Of a stretch of 64,000 bases of DNA, positions 44,004-52,382 are shown one piece after another. The stretch's first letter is position 1. Every line of letters starts with the position of its first letter. Under the pieces are notes generated by a model. The model made no database searches. It saw only the letters and a list, made by a program, of their open reading frames with translations, and was not told the origin of the DNA. The position numbers were made by a program, and so were the translations under genes. The stretch is from Enterobacter sp. JUb54 (lineage in GTDB: Bacteria > Pseudomonadota > Gammaproteobacteria > Enterobacterales > Enterobacteriaceae), in contig NZ_CP060418.1 in the NCBI RefSeq assembly GCF_014298075.1, positions 4,092,001-4,156,000 on the forward strand, given 5' to 3'.

Positions 44004-44040
44004 AAAAAATAATGCTGGCTCACTATGCAGAGAGCCAGCA
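44004..44040 (-). terminator. Rho-independent terminator, probably the original one of yicC
   Basis: On the minus strand TGCTGGCTC and GAGCCAGCA form a 9-bp stem, followed by ATTATTTTTTC. It lies 8 bp past a displaced copy of the yicC 3' end (44048-44068), so before the island arrived it would have ended the yicC transcript. Confidence 0.75.
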
Positions 44041-44047
44041 AAAGCGA

Positions 44048-44068
44048 TTACTCGATATTCTGAATCTG
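44048..44068 (-). other. Left attachment site: displaced yicC 3' end
   Basis: On the minus strand this reads CAG ATT CAG AAT ATC GAG TAA, coding QIQNIE-stop, the same as the end of YicC. It matches 59508-59528 at 19 of 21 positions, and upstream of it the similarity ends. This is what remains of the original yicC terminus after integration at its 3' end. Confidence 0.78.
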
Positions 44069-44133
44069 TTTGTTTAGTATTTGAGTAGAGGCCTTGTTTT
44101 AATGGAGTTGTCATATACTGGATATGAATTTGT

Positions 44134-44151
44134 GTACACCCTTGGGTACAC
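44134..44151. repeat. 18-bp repeat shared with the right end of the island
   Basis: GTACACCCTTGGGTACAC is identical at 44134-44151 and 59382-59399. It lies inside both attachment sites (66 bp from the left, 119 bp from the right), and a related inverted copy is at 59346. This arrangement fits integrase arm-type sites; it could alternatively be the core repeat. Confidence 0.75.
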
Positions 44152-44176
44152 AAATTTTAAGTGTTTAGACTTTAGT

Positions 44177-44644
44177 TCATGGCTGCTCTGCCTTGCGGGC
44201 TTCATAAGCTGAAACTGCAAGAGCAATTTCCAGTTTTGTGCTTTCCAGAAGCTCTTCACATAGAACCAAGTCATGAATGATTGCGCCGAGCAACTCTTTC
44301 TCAATTGCTCCATCTGCAACCCAAACAGCAATGTTTTCCATTTCTTGCGCAAAAAAATTAACACAATGCCCTAGTCCATTGATTTCTAAGAAATATGTGG
44401 AGAGGGCAATACTTGAGCGTTTGTTGCCATCGTTGAAAGCATGAAATTTATTGATGGCAAAAAACAAGTGTGCAAGCTTGTCCACAAAACCAGGGTAGTA
44501 CCAATCATTTTGGATGTGGTCTAATGCACTTTCTAAAATACCGATATCCCTGATTCCTTCGAAACCACCTGACTTTACTATTATCCAATCATGAACAGTA
44601 ATCGCGTGCTCAATATCAAAATAGTTGAAGCGTAGCTCTTCCAT
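44177..44644 (-). CDS. Doc/Fic-family death-on-curing protein
   Basis: The 155-residue protein has the Doc core: HDWIIVKSGGFEGIRDIGILESAL, then HAFNDGNKRSSIALSTYFL, i.e. HxFxDGNKR as in Doc kinases that phosphorylate EF-Tu rather than the GNGR of AMP-transferring Fic proteins. It follows a large DNA-binding protein gene with an 8-bp gap, suggesting a toxin-antitoxin or regulator pair. No small Phd-like antitoxin is present. Last gene before the left attachment site. Confidence 0.85.
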   Translation of the reverse strand: MEELRFNYFDIEHAITVHDWIIVKSGGFEGIRDIGILESALDHIQNDWYYPGFVDKLAHLFFAINKFHAFNDGNKRSSIALSTYFLEINGLGHCVNFFAQEMENIAVWVADGAIEKELLGAIIHDLVLCEELLESTKLEIALAVSAYEARKAEQP

Positions 44645-44652
44645 GGTTTTCC

Positions 44653-45666
44653 TTAGCGATCTTTAAGTCGCTTGAAAACTTCTAAGGTTTCAGGGTCATT
44701 TAACCGTTCTTCAAGCGATTTGCTTTTTTCACCTAAGAATCTCTCGAAATCAGCTTCAGGAACGGCTCTAACATAAGCTTCTAATTTTTCGTGCAGCGCG
44801 TCACGAAAACACAAATCTCTACTTGCCATTTTCGAGCGCGCATCAAGCATCATAGGCTTAAAGAGGGGATGTGATTCGAACTGCCTGAATAATGTTTCAG
44901 CTTCTGGCTGAGTCAATTTCCTTCCTAGTCGATTAAACTCGTTTTTTAGTTCGTGCGCGATACCAGACTCAAATCCTGCAATCAGAGTAAGAACTTCCGA
45001 GTACATAGTATCTCTAATTTTATCTTTTTGGGCTAAATTCAGTACCTTACGGTACTCTGCAGCATCTTCATGAAAAATGCTCTGATAAACAAGGTTCGTG
45101 AATTTTGCATATTTCCAATTATTGCCTTCAACACACTCTTCCAAAGCATCTGTGAACTGCTTGCGATAGCTTTCTTCTTGAAATGAAGCGAGAAGATAGT
45201 TCTCATCTCTTTGGTTTATGTACTTAGTATGGCCGCCTGCACGCTCAGCAAGAGTATCAATCACTATATCTAATAATCTTGTTCGAATGATTTTTGCTTG
45301 TTCACTCTCAGCAAGTAGCATCGCGAAGTTCAAAACTGCTCTAAAATTGAACACCCCGATGGTTGGTGCCTTGTTACCCTCATTGATGAGGGAGACATGG
45401 TCTAAGCTCTTGAATTCTCTTAGCTCTTTCCCTTTTATCAAACGGTAGCCGTTGTTCTTCAACTCATCACTATGATTTGCAATGTATCGTTCCACAGTCG
45501 CATCGCTAATACTGAAAATCTCCATGAGCTGATTTTTAGTAAAAAGCCTTTCACCGTTGAACTCAATGCCTCCCAAGGCCATGTGTTTTTCTGCATGGCT
45601 CAAGGCATAAGAATTGTTAAGGATGTTCTGTCTGTCATGAGCAGAGGTTGTTAAGTCTTTAGCCAT
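44653..45666 (-). CDS. DNA-binding protein partnered with Doc
   Basis: The 337-residue protein has a putative HTH near residues 40-75 (LFTKNQLMEIFSISDATVERYI) and a KilA/Rha-like middle (FNFRAVLNFAMLLAESEQAKIIRTRLL). The rest is helical and charged. The start at 45666 (AGGTG upstream) is preferred over 45708. It is immediately upstream of doc and probably neutralises it or represses the operon; this is inference. It is far larger than Phd antitoxins. Confidence 0.6.
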   Translation of the reverse strand: MAKDLTTSAHDRQNILNNSYALSHAEKHMALGGIEFNGERLFTKNQLMEIFSISDATVERYIANHSDELKNNGYRLIKGKELREFKSLDHVSLINEGNKAPTIGVFNFRAVLNFAMLLAESEQAKIIRTRLLDIVIDTLAERAGGHTKYINQRDENYLLASFQEESYRKQFTDALEECVEGNNWKYAKFTNLVYQSIFHEDAAEYRKVLNLAQKDKIRDTMYSEVLTLIAGFESGIAHELKNEFNRLGRKLTQPEAETLFRQFESHPLFKPMMLDARSKMASRDLCFRDALHEKLEAYVRAVPEADFERFLGEKSKSLEERLNDPETLEVFKRLKDR

Positions 45667-45791
45667 GTTGACACCTACAAAGAAGCAAGAATGACCATAA
45701 GATAGCATTTTTGTTGATGAAATTGATAAGCTGAAAGATGATATATTGCTTATTTGCCTAAGTATCGCAATCTACAAAATTAAAGGATTCT

Positions 45792-46067
45792 ATGACCATG
45801 ATCAAAGCACAGAGAATGATGGTGTTGCCAGAAGGTGAGCCTTACAAGCAGATCACTAAAACTTATGAAACCAACTTACTGCCCACACCTGGAATGTTCA
45901 TTCAGGATTCAATGTGGCATGAGTCACTTGAGATCTCTCAGGTTGTCTGTCAGTTCGATGAAGATTGTTATTACATTTTACTTCCGGAATTGAAAATTAA
46001 TTCACCTGAATCGGTGGAGTTGGAAAAAGAGGTTCTTGCGATGCATGGGTGGTCAGTATTCCCGTAG
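45792..46067 (+). CDS. Hypothetical 91-residue island protein
   Basis: No recognised domain. Acidic, no membrane segment or signal peptide; two Cys (VVCQFDEDCYY). It starts behind AAAGGA and is divergent from the DNA-binding/Doc pair by ~125 bp. A membrane-anchored protein gene follows 58 bp later on the same strand. These two are the only plus-strand genes in the left part of the island. Confidence 0.6.
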   Translation: MTMIKAQRMMVLPEGEPYKQITKTYETNLLPTPGMFIQDSMWHESLEISQVVCQFDEDCYYILLPELKINSPESVELEKEVLAMHGWSVFP

Positions 46068-46125
46068 TTTTCCTGAGAGCCCCTAATTGGGGCTTTACAC
46101 TTTAAAAAAGATAAAAGTAGGGTAT

Positions 46126-46746
46126 ATGGCTAACGATATTTTAGAAACAGCATGTAATACGTTGTGGCTTGATCCTAAACTAGTAATTCCTGCAATTACG
46201 GCAGTGCTAGCATCAGTAATCGTTCCAATTTTAATACATCATACAAAGGCAAGGAGGGAACTTAGATATAAAACTTTAGACATCAGAACAAAAGTTTATA
46301 CTGATTACTTCAAAAAGTATGAAGAAGCTGCTGCTGGAGTGGGCGTAGATTACGAGAAGTTTACCAAGGTTACATTAAGAAACGCGTTTAGAGAGTTACT
46401 CGAGTCCAATAGCTCACCAGAAGCAATGGTCAAATTCAGCGATGAAATAGGTCGATTTCCTTCACAAATCCAAGATTCTCATCGAAAGGCGACTGAAGAA
46501 ATCACCTCACTGAAAATTTTAGGTTCTGATGAACTTTTCATGCTAACTGCTGAGTTTGAGCAATTGAATCAGGAAATTATGAAAATGACTTCTGAATGGT
46601 TAGGTGAACTCAATCAAGTGCTTATTGCCCCTGATCTGGATGCCCCAATAGCTAAGAAAATGAAAGCTAAAGCTGAACAAATTAAAGAACTCAAGGACAA
46701 GATAATTAACCAAATGCGCTCTGAGTTAGATCTGGGAAAAAAGTAA
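46126..46746 (+). CDS. Hypothetical membrane-anchored coiled-coil protein
   Basis: The 206-residue protein has one N-terminal transmembrane helix (about residues 14-36, LVIPAITAVLASVIVPILI) followed by a basic stretch (HHTKARRELRYK) and a long charged, probably coiled-coil cytoplasmic part. ATG behind AGTAGGG. AT-rich, follows the 91-residue gene. Anchor-plus-soluble-domain design is common in small accessory defence or exclusion genes, but no family was recognised. Confidence 0.6.
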   Translation: MANDILETACNTLWLDPKLVIPAITAVLASVIVPILIHHTKARRELRYKTLDIRTKVYTDYFKKYEEAAAGVGVDYEKFTKVTLRNAFRELLESNSSPEAMVKFSDEIGRFPSQIQDSHRKATEEITSLKILGSDELFMLTAEFEQLNQEIMKMTSEWLGELNQVLIAPDLDAPIAKKMKAKAEQIKELKDKIINQMRSELDLGKK

Positions 46747-46894
46747 CTCGTACATAATTAAGCAAACTGACTGAAGCAACTGTAACTTAAGCACCCCTGC
46801 TCAGTTCCTTTCACTCTTCCAGACGTTGTGAGGGAAACAGGAGCATAAAACCAGCCATGACTCTTGGGGGGCTGGCGCAAGTGAGGATGGTCAC

Positions 46895-47252
46895 TTTACA
46901 CTTTTGCTTTTCATCCCGCGCGAACCTTAACATTTCTATACATCATCACTTGACAGATTTGTCCTTAGCCCGGTATTCGTACCGTTCTCAGCGTGGTTTA
47001 TACTTGCCGTTCTGCCCCATCAAACCTTAGGATTTCTTAGGAACTACGCATTTTTTGCGCAAAAACCCTGGCATTTCTAAGCATCGCAGGTTGACACATT
47101 TTATCCAAAGTTACGGGGTTTTCTGACTAAAACCGAAGCTCTTCATAACGAAAAAACCAGTAATCACAAGGCCTGTAGGCTGGTTTACACTTTTCTTTTT
47201 TTTGCCCTAAACCTTAGCATTTCTTAGCATACCAACTTGACACTTTTCTCCT
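46895..47252 (+). repeat. Cluster of degenerate ~45-70 bp repeats (candidate iterons)
   Basis: The motif AACCTTAGCATTTCTTAGCA, a 7-8 bp spacer and TTGACAC...TTTTCTCC recurs at 46923, 47064 and 47210, with a shorter copy at 47022 (AACCTTAGGATTTCTTAGG). Several copies are preceded by TTTACACTTTTCTTTT or a variant (46895, 47184; weaker 46995). Otherwise the 477-bp gap holds no gene. Iteron-like origin sequence or clustered operators are both possible. Confidence 0.6.
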
Positions 47253-47436
47253 GAAAGCCGTCCTTGACCTTAATAATTCTGTATATTTTCGGCTCGTATT
47301 TTTCTTGGACACCGCGATAGCAAGAGCCAGAGAGTAGGTTCCCACTTTGGATGGGCGTTTTGATTGAGGCTGTACTGAGTTTAAGCTTTTCCCCTGGGCA
47401 ATGACTTACAGCATACTTTTCAACACTAACTTTCAT
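47224..47436 (-). CDS. Possible small basic protein
   Basis: A 70-residue open frame starts 11 bp inside the end of the small-terminase-like gene, in the overlapping arrangement typical of phage genes, and runs into the repeat cluster. Its sequence is lysine-rich with no known domain. Overlap of its 3' end with a repeat copy weakens the case. Confidence 0.35.
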   Translation of the reverse strand: MKVSVEKYAVSHCPGEKLKLSTASIKTPIQSGNLLSGSCYRGVQEKYEPKIYRIIKVKDGFQEKSVKLVC

Positions 47437-48010
47437 CCTCCCCCATGTGTTCGTGGAAGCGCTTTAAACGAGCCTCATCTGTTTCAGTCGGCGTACACAA
47501 TGCCTTAAGCCCCTTTATTGACCAACGGTCCCACTCAGGGTCAATATGGTCTCCTTTCCCGCGTAATTTCATCCTCAGGCAATCTGCCAAGATAAAATCC
47601 TGTATGAAGGCTATAGCATTGCCCAGCTGGTGAAACCCATGGAAATAGTGCTCGCAATCGTCGGGTTCGTGATAAAGCCTGACAACCTCTTCTCCGTCTC
47701 CATCAAACAGGTACTCAATATCGTATGAAATTAACTGGGTGGCGGCTTCCAGTAGCTGTTTTGCCTCTTCCTGGCTTTGCGCCGCAGGGAACTTGTCCTG
47801 ATTGGTATGAATCCATTCAATTACCTGTGAGGCAGACAGAACCAGGTAGTCCTTGCCCTCAGAATGTTCGTTGCCATGCTGCATTTGTTCAGTAGCTTCA
47901 ACGTCAATTTTGCTACCGGACATCACTACTTCACCCTTGGCTACCCAATCATAGACAGTCTGGCGGCTCACACCACAGTGACGGGCATAAGCTGCTTTAG
48001 TTAACAACAT
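47426..48010 (-). CDS. HTH protein resembling small terminase (Nu1/TerS) N-termini
   Basis: The 194-residue protein begins with LLTKAAYARHCGVSRQTVYDW, then GEVVMSGSKIDVEAT, a pattern I recognise from the DNA-binding N-terminus of phage small terminases. The rest is acidic and unfamiliar. The start at 48010 fits that motif; an ATG at 48094 overlaps the next gene. A satellite-encoded TerS could redirect helper packaging, but it may equally be a simple regulator. Confidence 0.5.
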   Translation of the reverse strand: MLLTKAAYARHCGVSRQTVYDWVAKGEVVMSGSKIDVEATEQMQHGNEHSEGKDYLVLSASQVIEWIHTNQDKFPAAQSQEEAKQLLEAATQLISYDIEYLFDGDGEEVVRLYHEPDDCEHYFHGFHQLGNAIAFIQDFILADCLRMKLRGKGDHIDPEWDRWSIKGLKALCTPTETDEARLKRFHEHMGEDES

Positions 48011-48068
48011 ATACACTCCATAAAAGTTAGCCAACCCCACTACATTATAAGTTGCATAAAGATGCGTT

Positions 48069-49049
48069 TTACTGCTCTTTATTAATAAATTCATCTGGAA
48101 GTGATAAATGGAGTCTGTAGCGCACGGGGTTCTTTTTCACTGGGTTTTCATTAAAAACTATTTCATATTTTGGGAATGTTGGAAAGACCAACGACACACA
48201 TGATAAAAATACCTCTTCAAAAAATGTAATCAGGAACCAAAGTATTTCATTTGCTTCTTCATGAACACACTTAAATCCCTGTCCTTTTATCCCCCATTTG
48301 GGAGGATTAATTTCATTTCCATTTTCAAAGCTAAAGTTATTGACTATCAACGGCGCATCAGTTGTGGCGGCGTGTTCCTGTGCATTCCTAAAACTATAAA
48401 TATGCTCGCACATCGGCAAGTGTTCTTTTAGAACATTGATTAGCATTGTCGCATCCTGATGATTTGTCTTTACATCCTTTAACAACCTATCAATTCGCCC
48501 ATGCTTGCTCTTTAATGGTAAGAAAAAATTCACCATCACAGAAATTTCCTGGATGCATCGCTTGGCTGAAATCAAAAAATCCGTTGCATGTCCATCTAGC
48601 TCTTTTAACTGAGGGAAATAAGCATGAGCCTTACCATTCATGACACTTCCATTTTCAATAAACTTTTTGATTTCAGAATTTGAATTGTCTATCAAAGACT
48701 GCAGAGAGAGCAAGTAATTCAACAAAACATTTTTTATATCTCTCGCCTTACTAATAATTTGAATGCGATTACTATCCTCATTGGAGTAAAGTTGCCTTAA
48801 AAACTCGTTAACCATAATTACAGTATTAGCAACTAAAGGATTAGATGCTCCAAAGTCAGAAATTTTAGTATACACCCAGGGTACGTTTTGATGTTCTCTC
48901 TTAGGATCAATACTATCTGGAGTCATGAGTTTATATGTGGATTGTTCTGTGTAAACCTCCATAAACTCACCAAAATCTATCATGGTGATGATTTCACCTT
49001 TCTCTCCTTCAGGTAAACCAAACGAACCAGCTTCATCACGTGAATTCAT
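48069..49049 (-). CDS. Hypothetical protein with HEPN-like Rx4H motif
   Basis: A 326-residue, AT-rich, mostly helical protein. In the second half, long helices (DFLISAKRCIQEISVMVNFF) precede IYSFRNAQEHAATTD, which contains R-N-A-Q-E-H, i.e. the Rx4H motif of HEPN RNases. It lies among accessory genes of the island. No family was recognised with confidence; RNase or abortive-infection activity is inference. Confidence 0.5.
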   Translation of the reverse strand: MNSRDEAGSFGLPEGEKGEIITMIDFGEFMEVYTEQSTYKLMTPDSIDPKREHQNVPWVYTKISDFGASNPLVANTVIMVNEFLRQLYSNEDSNRIQIISKARDIKNVLLNYLLSLQSLIDNSNSEIKKFIENGSVMNGKAHAYFPQLKELDGHATDFLISAKRCIQEISVMVNFFLPLKSKHGRIDRLLKDVKTNHQDATMLINVLKEHLPMCEHIYSFRNAQEHAATTDAPLIVNNFSFENGNEINPPKWGIKGQGFKCVHEEANEILWFLITFFEEVFLSCVSLVFPTFPKYEIVFNENPVKKNPVRYRLHLSLPDEFINKEQ

Positions 49050-49124
49050 ATCTCTCCCGTTTTACACAATATATTTATATCAACATCAGTAAAGCCCCAA
49101 TTCATGAGGCTTTTGCGTGATTAG

Positions 49125-50267
49125 TTACAGAGAGCTCTTTTTCGCTCCCTCAATCTCCGCCTGACAAACATCATCATTTGTAAATGTATACTGTAGGTAA
49201 ACATATCCCTGTGCAGAACTGTTCGCTCTGGCTTCGATAGAAATAGCGCCAATATTATTTTTTAGCGGCGTTTCTTTTGTGCCTTTCCAGGTGGCGGATA
49301 GGAAGCGCTCTTTTTTATTTAGCCCCATCATCCAGTCCTGAGGCTCTTTCCAGATTGAACCAGCCAGTAAAAGGTCTGTGGTTTCTGCCTTTCCATAAAG
49401 TGAGCTTAACGAGCTACTTAAATCTTCAAACCGGGATTTTAAGGCAAGCCCATAGCTATCGGTATCAATGTTTTTACCGACAGCCCTAATTTGACATAAG
49501 CCAGCTTTAGGCGAGATCAACAAACCATACATTTCAAAATCCGCGTTTTGCTTTGGTAGTTTATCGGAAGTATAGAGATTCACGCTGTCCGGTAGTGGTT
49601 TTAGCTTTGCCCCGATCATATCTTCGATATTTTTCTGGGTCAGACCAGCCTCAAGACCGAACGGGCCTTCAGCGGGTGGCAAAAGAGGGGGTTGTTCTTG
49701 TGTAGTTTTAGCCGTTGCTTCCTTCTTGTCACTGGCGGTTGCTGCACTGTCCTGAATTGGTGCCAGCTTAACTTCAGCGAGACCATACTTAGCGGTTAGA
49801 TATTTTTGCTGCAGCATAGCCATGCTTTGTTCTTCAGTGGCAACGGCTGATAGTTTGAGTACCTGTATCAAACCGCCAGTGTACTGGCTGGCATCTGCTT
49901 TAGCTTCGTTGATTTTTGCAGTCAGATTATCGATCTCTGTTTTAATGGAGGCCGCAAGTTCAGGGTCTGGCTTGGTACCAGAGACTACTAAATCAATTTT
50001 GGCACCGGACTCAATAGCATTTATACGCTGTTCCAAAAGAGCCTTATTCGTTCCCAAAACTTCAAGTCTTGCGGTGGTTAAATTCTTGATCAGCCCACCA
50101 GAAAATTGTTGATCAACTTCTTTCGCTGCTGAGATTTCGCCCTCAGTCTGTGATAGCTCAGTCTTAAGAGCCGCAACTTCCTGTTTTTGTTCCGGGGTTA
50201 ACTCTTGTGGCCCACACCCGGTTAACATCGTTATGCCCACTAATGTTGCAATCAAAGTTTTCTTCAT
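49125..50267 (-). CDS. Lipoprotein with internal duplication
   Basis: The 380-residue protein has a lipoprotein signal (LVGITMLTG-Cys). Two similar ~60-residue coiled-coil segments follow: one containing LKTELSQTEGEISAAKE and QQFSGGLIKNL, the other IKTEIDNLTAKINEAKA and SQYTGGLIQVL. A linker (EEATAK...PPLLPPAEGPFG) leads to a C-terminal domain with one Cys pair (about 262 and 367). It is 54 bp downstream of the tape-measure-like gene. Possible roles include superinfection exclusion or envelope attachment; none is shown. Confidence 0.65.
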   Translation of the reverse strand: MKKTLIATLVGITMLTGCGPQELTPEQKQEVAALKTELSQTEGEISAAKEVDQQFSGGLIKNLTTARLEVLGTNKALLEQRINAIESGAKIDLVVSGTKPDPELAASIKTEIDNLTAKINEAKADASQYTGGLIQVLKLSAVATEEQSMAMLQQKYLTAKYGLAEVKLAPIQDSAATASDKKEATAKTTQEQPPLLPPAEGPFGLEAGLTQKNIEDMIGAKLKPLPDSVNLYTSDKLPKQNADFEMYGLLISPKAGLCQIRAVGKNIDTDSYGLALKSRFEDLSSSLSSLYGKAETTDLLLAGSIWKEPQDWMMGLNKKERFLSATWKGTKETPLKNNIGAISIEARANSSAQGYVYLQYTFTNDDVCQAEIEGAKKSSL

Positions 50268-50321
50268 ATCCCTATCCCAGTTGAAAGTATTCGGATTAAT
50301 CCTATCAGGAAGTTAGGGGTA

Positions 50322-52067
50322 TTAGAATTTGTCAGTCTTGGTCATATTCAATGCCTGATGAATGTCCTCCGACTGTTCCTGCTTGATACGCCTCACCAGG
50401 CCGTCGGCATCCACGCCACCAGCAGTTATGTTGTAGTGGTTTGTCTGATTGATGGTTCCTCCGGTATGGCTGCTGGTGGATGAAACCACAGGAGCGCCAT
50501 AGCCACTAAGGTACTGCATGGGGTCGTAATTCATCCCGCTGCTTATGACGCGTGATATATCACCTTTGGAAAGATAATTGCCCCCGTTCTCATGATCGAT
50601 AATCCCCTTCATGAGATTAACCATCGTCTGGGTATCGCCTGCAGATATCACCGCATTGGGATCTAAGCCTGTTTTTTTCGACAGCGCCTGAATGTATGCG
50701 CCGACGTTGTTGCCATCAGATGACGGGGCGTAGGTCTTCACAATGGAGGATATGGTATTTTTCCCGCGTTGAAGATAGAGCCCCAGCTGGCGATGAAGTG
50801 CCGCTACGCCCTCGTCCATAGAATCAAAAGTGGCAAACCTTCCCCCGGGGCCACCTTCCAGCGAAGCGCCACGCTGACCCGCAAAATTAAGATTGCCGGG
50901 ATTATTGTTACGGATCCCCCGCGGGAGCGAAGTACCACCGTTTGCCTGTCCTGTGACACCAGGTAAGCCGCCACGATTATCAACCCATTTCCCTCCGTTC
51001 CAGTGGGCATCCCCTTTCCCCATGAGAGCATCACCGAAGTCTCCCCAGGTCTGGGCAGTACGCAAACGCTGGAAGTAATCAAAGTTCCCAAAGGCAGTAT
51101 TCAGTGCACTATCCAGCAAGGGTTCAGTCATGTAAGCCGTACCTGCAGCAAGAGCCAGCTGCGGAACCATTCCTAATGCACTTCCTCCTGCGGCCGCCGC
51201 AGCGGAACCGCCACCGGAAAACTTAATTGCCGCCCCTCGGGTGAATAAGCCTTTCAGCAATGCTGCTGCCCCGAGCGTGCCACCAGCCATTGTGCCATAA
51301 GCCAGCGCCTTAGATGCCCCTGGGTGCTCTCTGATGAAATCTGAAATGATACCCAGTACATCATTAATCACTGGGTAAAGGTCAGAACCTATACTTTCAG
51401 CCAGCTGGCTGAACTGGGTCTGAAGCATCCCCATACGCTGAATAAACAGTTCGGTATCGGCATCCAGATTTTCAGGCATATTCCTTCCTACCTGCGACCA
51501 TGACTGCATGGATTTATCAAGGTGCTGTACACCAGCGTTCAGAAAGGCCTGTATTTTTTCATCCTGTCCGATTGTTGAGTTAATCAGCTCCTGACGCCGG
51601 GTCGGAGCCTGTTCCCTGTTTACAGACTCCAGGTAATAGCGAACTGCAGCCATCGGATCCCGTTTATATTCGGCGTTAAATTTTTCCGGTGAAAACGCCC
51701 CGCTGATGTACGCCTTCTCATTCAGTGTATGGCTGTCAATTGTAAACTGCAGCTGCTTCATCTTCTGGATAAACCCGACAGCATCATTCCCGTTGCCCGT
51801 CAGCATGGCGAAAGAATGCTTTAACGCCCGGATTTTCTCTACCGCAAGGCCTGTATTGCGGGAAAGATTCATCATGCCCTGGACGGTAACTGCCAGGTCA
51901 CTGGTGACAGCCTTAAATCCCATCCCCGTTCCGGTCGCTGCAGCAAGCTGAAGCATGCTGCTTTTTATCCCGTTGATTGTGTCGCTGGCCTTTCTGAAAG
52001 AGCTGGCATCAGTTTCCAGCCTCAGGGACATCAGTAATTCATCTATCACGTTTGAACGATCGCTCAT
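50322..52067 (-). CDS. Tape-measure-like protein with muramidase-like domain
   Basis: The 581-residue protein combines a tail-tape-measure-type N-terminus (LRLETDASSFRKASDTINGIKSSM; KIRALKHSFAMLTGNG...), a hydrophobic Gly/Ala-rich middle (about 275-345), and a C-terminal domain with GIRNNNPGNLNF and RFATFDSMDEGVAALHRQL, the motif of virion-associated lytic proteins. It ends with NQTNHYNITAGG, as tape measures often do. The start at 52067 has CAGGAG. It is short for a tape measure and no other tail gene is present. Confidence 0.72.
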   Translation of the reverse strand: MSDRSNVIDELLMSLRLETDASSFRKASDTINGIKSSMLQLAAATGTGMGFKAVTSDLAVTVQGMMNLSRNTGLAVEKIRALKHSFAMLTGNGNDAVGFIQKMKQLQFTIDSHTLNEKAYISGAFSPEKFNAEYKRDPMAAVRYYLESVNREQAPTRRQELINSTIGQDEKIQAFLNAGVQHLDKSMQSWSQVGRNMPENLDADTELFIQRMGMLQTQFSQLAESIGSDLYPVINDVLGIISDFIREHPGASKALAYGTMAGGTLGAAALLKGLFTRGAAIKFSGGGSAAAAAGGSALGMVPQLALAAGTAYMTEPLLDSALNTAFGNFDYFQRLRTAQTWGDFGDALMGKGDAHWNGGKWVDNRGGLPGVTGQANGGTSLPRGIRNNNPGNLNFAGQRGASLEGGPGGRFATFDSMDEGVAALHRQLGLYLQRGKNTISSIVKTYAPSSDGNNVGAYIQALSKKTGLDPNAVISAGDTQTMVNLMKGIIDHENGGNYLSKGDISRVISSGMNYDPMQYLSGYGAPVVSSTSSHTGGTINQTNHYNITAGGVDADGLVRRIKQEQSEDIHQALNMTKTDKF

Positions 52068-52107
52068 TTCCACTCCTGAAAAATTCGTTATATACACAGA
52101 AAAGTAG

Positions 52108-52382
52108 TCAGCCCAGTTGGACCATTTAGCCCAACGCACTTAACTTGTTGATTTAACTGAATGCACTCTGATTTCTTGGGCTAACTCGTTAGGGGTTTGG
52201 GCTAAATTTGCGGATTTTTGGGTTGGACCAGCCCTCCTCTGAGGATTAGTTAGCCCAGAAACATGAATATTTAGCCCAAACACACCAATATTTAGCCCAG
52301 AGTTAGACCAGTTTTTGGATAAGGTTTATATAAATAACAATGAGTTAATTATTTCACCTGCTATCTGGTCTAACTGGGCTAA
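52108..52382. repeat. Cluster of TTAGCCCA repeats, candidate replication origin
   Basis: TTAGCCCA or its complement occurs seven times: 52126, 52177(-), 52198(-), 52250, 52271, 52292 and 52375(-), plus TCAGCCCA at 52108. Several are next to TGGACCA/GGTCTAAC. An AT-rich stretch (52320-52360) lies inside. The cluster fills the 320-bp gap directly downstream of the DUF927 replication gene, as iterons around a satellite or plasmid origin would. Confidence 0.7.
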
